Origin: Pyrinomonadaceae bacterium
GTDB taxonomy: Bacteria; Acidobacteriota; Blastocatellia; Pyrinomonadales; Pyrinomonadaceae
Reading direction: 5' to 3'
Length of the DNA stretch: 6,392 nucleotides
Assembly (NCBI GenBank): GCA_013813825.1
Contig: JACCRA010000023.1
Location: 1 to 6,392 of the forward strand
Each line of letters opens with the position of its first letter. The stretch's first letter is position 1. The position numbers were made by a program, and so were the translations under genes. This document shows, one piece after another, positions 1 through 5,481 of the stretch. The notes under the pieces are model-generated. The model was given only the letters and a program-made list of their open reading frames with translations, ran no database searches and was not told the DNA's origin.

Positions 1-14
1 TCGTTGAGCGGAAG

Positions 15-986
15 TTAAGGAGCTTGCAAGGCGCGGTCGAAGAAGTCGATCACGCGGCGGTCGTAGGCTTCGCCTTGTTCGCCGGTGGCGGAGGCAAGGC
101 TGACGCCGGAAAACTGCAAGTCGCTGTGTAGTTCGACGAGCGCGGGAGCGGGGAGACACTTGGCGAGTTCGGCGGTCGAGTCGCGCAGTTGATTGTCGTC
201 TCTTCCCGCGAGTAGCAGCACGCGCACGCCGGAGAGTTGGGGCGCGACCTCGCAAGCGGACACGCTCTGATAAGACCCAAGAAAATAGAGGCGCGTGCCG
301 GTGCGCGCCAGCCATTGAAGCAGGCCATTCTCGACGCCGGCACTCCTCTGCAAAGTCACGTGCAACAGCATGTCGGCATCGGCGGGCACGGAATCAAGCG
401 CCAGCGCGGGCGCGCGTTCCGCCTCCGACTGCCGCGACGCGGCGAGCAGCGCGGCGTACCCACCCAACTCGACGCCGAAGAAGCCGATCCGCCCGCTCGT
501 CAAAGGCTTCCGCTGTGGCGTCTGAAGGGAGCGTAGATAATCGACGGCCGCCAGCACATCGTCGGCCTCGCGCGAGCCAAGCGTGGTGGAGGAAATTAGC
601 GGCTCCTGCCCGTGCCCGCGCAAGTCGGGCCAGAGGACTGTGTAGTTGGTCGTCTCGTTTAGTTTGACGCCGAGGTTCAAGAGCCACGAGCGGTCGGCCC
701 CGTAACTGTGCAGCATGATCACGGCGGGCGCGCCTTCCGCGCCGCGCAGCAGCCAGCCGCGCGCCTCCGTCCCATCGCGATTGCGCCAACGCTCGTCACT
801 GATCTTCAACGCGCGTCGGCTGTAGGCGGTGAAGGTCTGCGGCGTGATCAAATAAGGGCTGCGCGGCGGGCGCACCACCTCATAGACGAGCCAGCCGACC
901 GCGCCGCAGAAGCCCAACGCCAACAGTAGCGCGAACGGCCACAGCGCCTTGAACAGATTTTTACCGGGGCGTCTGAAACGAGACAT
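15..986 (-). CDS. Membrane-anchored alpha/beta-hydrolase-fold protein with Glu at the nucleophile position
   Basis: This 323-residue protein has a short basic N-terminus, one hydrophobic segment at about residues 15-38, and then an alpha/beta-hydrolase domain that probably faces the periplasm. Visible fold landmarks are the oxyanion-type stretch LHSYGAD (about 92-98), the DLRGHG loop (121-126), the strand and elbow GFFGVELGG (168-176), and a late acid loop GRDDNQL (261-267) with a possible His at 287. The elbow should read G-x-S-x-G, but here it is G-V-E-L-G with Glu173 (GAG codon at 468-470) at the nucleophile position. The enzyme may therefore be inactive or use other chemistry, and no substrate can be named. 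The ATG start gives a clean signal-anchor, although no Shine-Dalgarno sequence precedes it. It lies 63 bp downstream of mobA on the same strand, separated by an inverted repeat, so cotranscription is possible but not shown. The fold assignment is firm; the function is unknown. Confidence 0.88.
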   Translation of the reverse strand: MSRFRRPGKNLFKALWPFALLLALGFCGAVGWLVYEVVRPPRSPYLITPQTFTAYSRRALKISDERWRNRDGTEARGWLLRGAEGAPAVIMLHSYGADRSWLLNLGVKLNETTNYTVLWPDLRGHGQEPLISSTTLGSREADDVLAAVDYLRSLQTPQRKPLTSGRIGFFGVELGGYAALLAASRQSEAERAPALALDSVPADADMLLHVTLQRSAGVENGLLQWLARTGTRLYFLGSYQSVSACEVAPQLSGVRVLLLAGRDDNQLRDSTAELAKCLPAPALVELHSDLQFSGVSLASATGEQGEAYDRRVIDFFDRALQAP

Positions 987-990
987 CTTT

Positions 991-1012
991 GGGAAGGGAT
1001 GAGGGATGAGGG
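991..1012 (+). other. Potential G-quadruplex motif
   Basis: Four GGG runs at 991-993, 996-998, 1003-1005 and 1010-1012 are separated by spacers of 2, 4 and 4 bases, which fits the canonical G3+N1-7 pattern. Three of the runs belong to the left arm of the adjacent heptamer repeat; the fourth comes from flanking sequence next to the hydrolase start. The G-rich strand is the template strand for the hydrolase, so the mRNA would carry the C-rich version. The pattern match is seen directly, but folding and any role are speculative. Confidence 0.4.
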
Positions 1013-1064
1013 ATGAAATAAGAACTAAATGCTATTTTCTCTTCATCCCTCATCCCTCATCCCT
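995..1064. repeat. Heptamer-built inverted repeat (23-bp perfect arms, 24-nt loop)
   Basis: The left arm (995-1017) consists of three tandem copies of AGGGATG followed by AA. The right arm (1042-1064) is its exact reverse complement, and the AT-rich spacer (1018-1041) is 24 nt. The element fills almost the whole gap between mobA and the hydrolase. Its right arm overlaps the mobA coding end, supplying part of the last sense codons and the TGA stop (1050-1052). No T-run follows either arm, so it does not look like an intrinsic terminator. Possible natures are an intergenic palindromic repeat, a MITE-like element, or an mRNA-stabilising hairpin in the mobA-hydrolase transcript. The structure is certain; its class and function are not. 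Confidence 0.85.
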
Positions 1065-1658
1065 GCTTTCCGCTTGGGCGAGCGCGTGCGCGTAATCGTC
1101 CGGGTCGTTGACGTTGCAAAAAAAGAGTTGCGAGTTGTGCAGCGGCTGCCACTCGACCGGCTCGACCCAGCGCGTGCGAACTGTTTGCAGCAGCGAGCGC
1201 GGGCGGTAATCGCCAATTTCCAGCAACCGCGTCGCGGCGCGCAAGCAGGGCTGGCGAGCGTAAAGCGCGCAGAGCGGTTGCTGGCGTCCATCCGCTTGCA
1301 ACGGCGCGACGGCCTCCGATTGTTCATCGCGTAAGGCGGCGAGGTATGTGAATAACTCGCCGGTCACGAAAGGCAGATCGCAGGAGACGACTACGATCCA
1401 CGGCGTCCGCGCCCACGTCAGCGCGGCGTGCAGACCGCCGAGCGCGCCGCATCCGGTGTGGATGTCAGCGACGACTGGCAAGCCGGCCTGCGCGTCGCTG
1501 TGCCTCGCGCTGACGATGCTTAAGGGCGCAGCCACGCCCGTCAAAGCCTGCGTGATTCGCGCAACAAAAGTTTGACCTTGCAAGAGCAACCGCGCCTTGT
1601 CAGTGCCCATCCGGCTCGATGCCCCGCCGGTTAGGATGAAACCTGCGATCTCAGACAT
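1050..1658 (-). CDS. mobA: Molybdenum cofactor guanylyltransferase MobA
   Basis: MobA transfers GMP from GTP to molybdopterin-bound molybdenum, forming the guanine dinucleotide (MGD) cofactor used by DMSO-reductase-family enzymes; it acts in the cytoplasm. The 202-residue protein has the family's usual length and landmarks: the nucleotide-binding loop LTGGASSRMGTDKA (9-22), GALGGL (71-76, usually GPLGG), the metal-binding CDLPF (93-97), QPLCALY (127-133), and NVNDPDDY (182-189) near the C-terminus. The ATG start places the loop at the normal distance from the N-terminus. Only a weak GAAGG lies upstream, inside a small hairpin. The final codons and stop fall in a heptamer inverted repeat, so the C-terminal tail (SRDEG) is probably repeat-derived rather than conserved. 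No other cofactor-synthesis gene or molybdoenzyme is in the window. The related MobA-like cytidylyltransferase MocA is less likely, but sequence alone does not exclude it. Confidence 0.93.
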   Translation of the reverse strand: MSEIAGFILTGGASSRMGTDKARLLLQGQTFVARITQALTGVAAPLSIVSARHSDAQAGLPVVADIHTGCGALGGLHAALTWARTPWIVVVSCDLPFVTGELFTYLAALRDEQSEAVAPLQADGRQQPLCALYARQPCLRAATRLLEIGDYRPRSLLQTVRTRWVEPVEWQPLHNSQLFFCNVNDPDDYAHALAQAESRDEG

Positions 1659-1666
1659 GAGGTATC

Positions 1667-1680
1667 AGGGCCTTCGCCCT
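1667..1680 (-). other. Small hairpin in the mobA leader
   Basis: AGGGC (1667-1671) and GCCCT (1676-1680) form a perfect 5-bp stem with a 4-nt loop, 8 nt upstream of the mobA ATG. In the mobA mRNA the loop reads GAAG and, with the next G, makes the only Shine-Dalgarno-like sequence near the start. It could hinder ribosome access, but a stem this short often occurs by chance in GC-rich DNA. Confidence 0.25.
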
Positions 1681-1749
1681 CGGAGCCTGTCACCTGCGGA
1701 CTAACCAACGCCACGGCGGCGACGGCGCACTCACCACGAGCCGAATAAT

Positions 1750-2550
1750 GTGAAGCAATGCCGTGCCGCCTTCGACAGCACGTTAGCACGCGCCGTTCAT
1801 TACCGGCAAGAAAGGTCAAAGTGTCAGTCTTGGTGCCCTCTTCAACTGGCTGATAACTGCACGACGCCATACTCAGACGGAAGCTGCCCGCCTAGCTTTT
1901 CTCCCACCGATTCCGGGATGTGCTGTTCCGAGTGTGCCAGCGGTATGTATGAGCCGTGTCCGTTTGATGAATTCGACTCTTCCGGGACTCGCAGCCAATG
2001 TTGCGTCATCAGCCCGATAGTGATCGATATTCTAGGGAATGGCTTCGCCTTCACTAACGCCCAAGACGGCATTGACTTTGACTTCAACGGCGACGGCAAT
2101 GCATCAAGAGTGTCTTGGACGGCGAATGCTACTGACGATGCGTGGCTGGTACTTGACCGCAACGGTAACGGCGTTATTGAGAACGGGCAAGAATTGTTCG
2201 GCAACTTCACGCCGCAACCGGCAACTACCGGACGCAACGGTTTCATCGCGCTGGCTGAGTTCGACAAGTTAGCTAACGGCGGCAACGGCGACGGCGCGAT
2301 TAACCGGGGAGATGACATCTTCACGAGCCTGCGGCTGTGGCAAGACACGAACCATAATGGCATCTCGGAAGCGAATGAGTTGCACTCATTGCCGGCTTTA
2401 GGGGTGGCTAAAATCGAGCTTGATTACAGAGAATCGCGGCGGGTGGACGAGCGCGGCAACCAGTTCAAGTATCGTGCGAAGGTCAAAGATGCGAGAGACG
2501 AGCAGGTTGGACGCTGGGCGTGGGATGTGTTCCTCGTCCGTGAGCAGTAA
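1750..2550 (+). CDS. Cys-rich protein with EF-hand/dockerin-like calcium-binding loops, possibly 5'-truncated
   Basis: This 266-residue protein has two parts. Residues 25-85 hold ten cysteines, including CC pairs at 58-59 and 84-85. Residues 88-266 form a domain with four Asp/Asn-Gly loops: DFNGDG (111-116), DRNGNGVI (136-143), GNGDGAI (178-184) and DTNHNGISEANE (199-210). The last is a full 12-residue EF-hand-type loop ending in Glu. From memory, very similar domains are common in secreted proteins of Acidobacteriota; their function is unknown to me, and calcium binding is inferred from the loops. The first in-frame start is a GTG at 1750 without a Shine-Dalgarno sequence, and no hydrophobic signal peptide is present although the cysteines suggest export. 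The frame is open upstream only to the TAA at 1702-1704. The gene looks less GC-rich than its neighbours. It is divergent from mobA and is followed by a strong terminator. The C-terminal domain is certain; the start and completeness are not. Confidence 0.75.
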   Translation: MKQCRAAFDSTLARAVHYRQERSKCQSWCPLQLADNCTTPYSDGSCPPSFSPTDSGMCCSECASGMYEPCPFDEFDSSGTRSQCCVISPIVIDILGNGFAFTNAQDGIDFDFNGDGNASRVSWTANATDDAWLVLDRNGNGVIENGQELFGNFTPQPATTGRNGFIALAEFDKLANGGNGDGAINRGDDIFTSLRLWQDTNHNGISEANELHSLPALGVAKIELDYRESRRVDERGNQFKYRAKVKDARDEQVGRWAWDVFLVREQ

Positions 2551-2578
2551 GTAAGGTCGTCTAGCTTTAGATAAGCAC

Positions 2579-2619
2579 ACCGCCCGGAGGTTTCCGCTGA
2601 ACCTGCGGGCGGTTTTCTT
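2579..2619 (+). terminator. Intrinsic terminator after the calcium-loop protein gene
   Basis: An 8-bp perfect stem (2579-2586 with 2606-2613) is followed, after one G-G mismatch, by a further 5-bp stem (2588-2592 with 2600-2604) and a 7-nt loop. The tract TTTTCTT (2613-2619) comes directly after it. The hairpin begins 28 nt past the stop codon of the upstream plus-strand gene, and its direction fits ending that transcript. Confidence 0.9.
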
Positions 2620-2708
2620 GTTCCTCACTCTGAATGACTACAGATGTTTGAAGCGGGCACGTTCCGTCCCGCATCATCCGCCGCCCGCCGTACAACCTTT
2701 CAACTTCC

Positions 2709-2738
2709 TTGACCGTCTGAGAAGCCGAAAGCTATAGT
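2709..2738 (+). promoter_or_regulatory. Sigma-70-type promoter for the S55-domain gene
   Basis: A -35 box TTGACC (2709-2714) and a -10 box TATAGT (2733-2738) are 18 bp apart; each differs from the consensus by one base. Transcription would start near 2745, leaving a leader of about 84 nt before the ATG at 2829. It lies downstream of the preceding terminator, so the S55 gene appears to form its own transcription unit. The rest of the gap (2620-2828) shows no small ORF, RNA gene or strong hairpin that I can support. Confidence 0.6.
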
Positions 2739-2828
2739 CGTCAATAACGTCCGCGACTTCCCGCGCGGCGTGTGACATAATCCTAAGCCGGTGACTTTTG
2801 AATTTGTGCCCGCGACACTGGTGATTCA

Positions 2829-4700
2829 ATGAAAAAATGCTTTGCTGTTTTGTTAGCTTTGGGCTTTGCCCTCGTCTCGCACCACGTCCCTGCTCGCGGG
2901 CAGGCTGTGGCGCAGGTCAAGAGCAAGAGCCAGGTGTCCGTCCCGCTCTTCCCGCTGGAAGATGTGCGGCCGGGCATGAAAGGCGTGGCGTGGTCGGTCT
3001 TTAACGGCACTGAGCCGGAAGCGTTTGAGGTCGAAGTGCTGGGTGTGCTGCCCGGCTTTCCGGGGCCGCGCCAGTCTGGCATTATCGCGCGCTTGTCGGG
3101 CGCGAACGTCGCCAAAACTTTCGTCTTCGCGGGGATGTCCGGCTCGCCGGTTTACATCGACGGCAAACTCGTCGGCGCTATCGCCTACAGCTTCCCGTTC
3201 TCGCGCGAGCCAATCGCGGGCATCACCCCGATCCGGCAGATGATCGACATCTTCGAGCGCGAAAGCGTCACGCCGCGCGCCTCCGATCCGCGCACTATTT
3301 CATTTACCAAACTGGCCGCGACTGAATTACAACTCAACTGGCCGAAGCCGATGCTGACCGGCGGCCCGCTGTTCGCCGCAGTCGCCGCGGCTGGCTCGCC
3401 GCTCAACAGTTTGATCGGCCAACAGATGACGCCGATTGCCACGCCCGTCGTGTTTAGCGGCATCGCGCCGGAAGCGTTGCAGCGATTCGCGCCCCAACTC
3501 CAATCAGCCGGCTTGTTGCCCGTCGCCGGCATCGGCGGCGCGGCCGCGATCACGCCGCTCGCGAAAGCGACGGACAAGACGCTTGCGCCCGGCACGTCGA
3601 TTAGCGTCCAACTTGTGCGCGGCGATTATTCGCTGGCCGCGTCGGGCACTGTCACGATGCGCGACGGCGACCGCATTTATGCCTTCGGTCATCCGTTCCT
3701 CGGCCTCGGCAGGGCCGACATGCCGATGTCCGAATCATCGGTCGTGACGGTCATCTCTAACGTCAACAACTCGTTCAAACTCGCCACGCCGGGGCAGATG
3801 GTTGGAGCTGTCTCGCAGGATCGCGCGACCGGAATTTTCGGACAACTCGGCCATGCGCCGAAGATGATCCCCGTGACCATCAATCTGCGAACGAGCCGTG
3901 ACCGCACCGAGAAGTTTACCTACGAAATCGCCAGCGATCAGTTCCTCACGCCGCTGTTGTTGAACATCACCGTCTATAGCACCATCGCCGCGACCGAGCG
4001 CAGCCTCGGCGAGGCGACGATCAGCTTAAACGGCCGGATCGATGTCGCCAACCACGAGACGATCTTGCTGGAACGTCGCTTCTCTTCGGCTAACGCCGCC
4101 GCGCAGGCTTCGGGCGCGGTCGCCAACCCGCTGGCCGTGTTACTGTCGAGCGGTTTTGAAAACGTCGATGTGAAATCGATCTCTCTCGACATTATTTCTA
4201 CGGACGAGCGCAAAGCGGCGACGTTGGAGCGGATCGCGCTCGACCGGACGGAAGTCGGGCGCGGCGAGACGATGGAAGTGCAGGCCTACGTCCGCACCGA
4301 TTCCGGCAAACAGTTTGTGCAGCGCATCCCGTTCACGATTCCGTCCGACGTGCCGCCCGGCCAACTCGTGCTGTTCGTCGGCGACGGCAACGCCCTCCAG
4401 CAGGCGGCGGCGGCGCAGAATTTTGTCCCGAAAGATTTGGGGCAACTGGTCGGCGCGATTAACAAGATCAAGAAGAATGATCGCCTTTATGTAAAACTGT
4501 TCCGGCTGACTCCAGGCGCGGTGATCGGCACTGACGAGTTGCCGAACCTCCCGCCCTCGATGGTCGCCACGCTCAACAGCGACCGCTCTTCTGGCGGCTA
4601 CACCGCGACGGTCCTTTCGCCGCTGATGGAGAAAGAACTGCCGCCCGCCGAATTCGTCATCGAAGGCCAGCAACTGATCGGCATCAGCGTGATTCGCTGA
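2829..4700 (+). CDS. Exported SpoIVB-like S55 peptidase-domain protein with Ser-half before His-half
   Basis: The 623-residue protein starts with a signal peptide (MKK plus a hydrophobic run, about 1-24, possible cleavage near ARG-QA or AVA-Q), so it should act outside the cytoplasm. Residues about 46-140 resemble the serine half of the S55 (SpoIVB) family: VRPGMKGVAWSVF, a beta-rich stretch, then GMSGSPVYIDGKLVGAIAY with candidate nucleophile Ser104 (TCC at 3138-3140). Residues about 254-350 resemble the histidine half: GTVTMRDGDRIYAFGHPFLG with candidate His288 (CAT at 3690-3692), followed by ATGIFGQLGHAPKMIPV. In SpoIVB, as recalled, His comes first and Ser last, so this copy appears circularly permuted. 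Residues 360-623 are beta-rich, perhaps Ig-like, and unassigned. No PDZ domain is seen. SpoIVB itself cleaves SpoIVFA during sporulation; nothing here suggests sporulation, so substrate and activity are unknown. The start follows a weak GGTG. The gene has its own promoter and a terminator. Confidence 0.88.
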   Translation: MKKCFAVLLALGFALVSHHVPARGQAVAQVKSKSQVSVPLFPLEDVRPGMKGVAWSVFNGTEPEAFEVEVLGVLPGFPGPRQSGIIARLSGANVAKTFVFAGMSGSPVYIDGKLVGAIAYSFPFSREPIAGITPIRQMIDIFERESVTPRASDPRTISFTKLAATELQLNWPKPMLTGGPLFAAVAAAGSPLNSLIGQQMTPIATPVVFSGIAPEALQRFAPQLQSAGLLPVAGIGGAAAITPLAKATDKTLAPGTSISVQLVRGDYSLAASGTVTMRDGDRIYAFGHPFLGLGRADMPMSESSVVTVISNVNNSFKLATPGQMVGAVSQDRATGIFGQLGHAPKMIPVTINLRTSRDRTEKFTYEIASDQFLTPLLLNITVYSTIAATERSLGEATISLNGRIDVANHETILLERRFSSANAAAQASGAVANPLAVLLSSGFENVDVKSISLDIISTDERKAATLERIALDRTEVGRGETMEVQAYVRTDSGKQFVQRIPFTIPSDVPPGQLVLFVGDGNALQQAAAAQNFVPKDLGQLVGAINKIKKNDRLYVKLFRLTPGAVIGTDELPNLPPSMVATLNSDRSSGGYTATVLSPLMEKELPPAEFVIEGQQLIGISVIR

Positions 4701-4722
4701 TGTGATTGACAAACAGCCATGC

Positions 4723-4766
4723 AAAAAAGAGGTGAGCGGCTGACATTAGCTCTCACCTCTTTTTTT
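4723..4766. terminator. Bidirectional terminator between the S55 gene and rsmG
   Basis: GAGGTGAG (4729-4736) pairs perfectly with CTCACCTC (4752-4759). The flanking A6 (4723-4728) pairs with the T-run starting at 4760, extending the stem to about 14 bp around a 15-nt loop. There is a T7 tract on the plus strand (4760-4766) and a T6 tract on the minus strand (opposite 4723-4728), so it can end transcription from both convergent genes. It lies 22 nt after the S55 stop and 27 nt past the rsmG stop. Confidence 0.92.
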
Positions 4767-4793
4767 ACGGCTGCACATTGGTTGATCACCGAC

Positions 4794-5426
4794 TCAGTTT
4801 GTCGCTCGTCCAACGATGAACAAAAACCGCTGCTCTGAATCCGGCATCTGGATGGCGGAGCATGTGAGTCTGAGACTGGCGATCTTATCGTCCAGCGTCG
4901 GCCCGCCGAAAAGTAGGAGCGTGGACGAAGGCGGGGACCAACGGACGAGTCGCGGTAGTGTCTCAATGAATTTTTCGAGCGCGCGGCAAGTGACGTAATT
5001 GGCCGATGGTGGCGGCGTCGTCTCCTCGAATCTGGCGGCGACGACTTGCGCGGCTGTGTGTAGTTCGAGCCGCCGCAACGCCTCGCGCAGAAAGACGGCT
5101 TTCTTCGGAGAGGCTTCGATCAGCGTGGCGCGCAAATCCGGGCGGGCGATCAAGCAGGGAATGATCGGCAACCCCGCGCCCGATCCGATGTCGGCGACGT
5201 GCGCGCCAGTTGAAAAGTAAGGCAGCGCGACGAGCGATTCGAGGACGTGCCGTGTGGCGAACTCGGCGGGCGGGCAGGGCGCGACCAAGTGCAAACGCGC
5301 GTTCCACTCCGCGATGTGCGCGTAATAATCACGCAGGCGCTCGCTGACTGCCGGGGCAAGTTCGAGTTCGTAGCGCGGAGCGCGGATACGGAGCGCGTCG
5401 AGGAATTCTTGATCGCCGTAGTTCAT
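4794..5426 (-). CDS. rsmG: 16S rRNA (guanine527-N7)-methyltransferase RsmG (GidB)
   Basis: RsmG uses S-adenosylmethionine to methylate N7 of G527 in the 530 loop of 16S rRNA within the small ribosomal subunit; loss of the enzyme is known to give low-level streptomycin resistance. The 210-residue length is normal for the family. Visible landmarks are the N-terminal WNARLHLV (41-48), RHVLESL (59-65), the SAM-binding motif VADIGSGAGLPIIP (77-90), the following acidic strand end LIEASPKKAVFLREA (102-116), and a CRALEKF segment (147-153) at the usual SRAF-like position. The ATG start gives the expected N-terminus, with no clear Shine-Dalgarno sequence upstream. It converges on the S55 gene with a shared terminator and diverges from the decarboxylase gene. 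The common chromosomal partners gidA/mnmG and parA/parB are not next to it here, so it is probably transcribed alone. Confidence 0.94.
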   Translation of the reverse strand: MNYGDQEFLDALRIRAPRYELELAPAVSERLRDYYAHIAEWNARLHLVAPCPPAEFATRHVLESLVALPYFSTGAHVADIGSGAGLPIIPCLIARPDLRATLIEASPKKAVFLREALRRLELHTAAQVVAARFEETTPPPSANYVTCRALEKFIETLPRLVRWSPPSSTLLLFGGPTLDDKIASLRLTCSAIQMPDSEQRFLFIVGRATN

Positions 5427-5481
5427 GCTAATTTTAGTCGCGGTCCCGCATAGCTTAACTGAAGATCAAATCGTGACAAGA

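Noticed and set aside
960..1053. About 30-codon minus-strand frame beginning at an ATGA overlap with the mobA stop
   Set aside because: The ATG arises from the heptamer repeat itself, the frame ends inside the hydrolase gene out of frame, and the peptide has no features; chance is more likely than a leader peptide.
995..1064. Inverted repeat as an intrinsic terminator for mobA
   Set aside because: No T-tract follows the stem on either strand and the loop is 24 nt, unlike the two real terminators in this window.
1631..1870. Minus-strand open frame spanning the mobA leader and the start of the calcium-loop gene
   Set aside because: It overlaps the start of mobA in another frame, has no ribosome site, and its product shows nothing recognisable.
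1842..2363. 173-codon minus-strand open frame opposite the calcium-loop gene
   Set aside because: The plus-strand frame has recognisable calcium loops and a terminator after it; the antisense translation shows no domain or signal.
2648..2780. Alternative promoters for the S55 gene, such as CATAAT at 2775-2780
   Set aside because: No acceptable -35 box lies at the right spacing, whereas TTGACC-18-TATAGT just upstream is far better.
4140..4724. 194-codon minus-strand open frame opposite the 3' part of the S55 gene
   Set aside because: It is antisense to a clear coding gene, its translation is rich in Arg/Asp/His with no fold motifs, and its stop-free length is expected from GC-rich codon periodicity.
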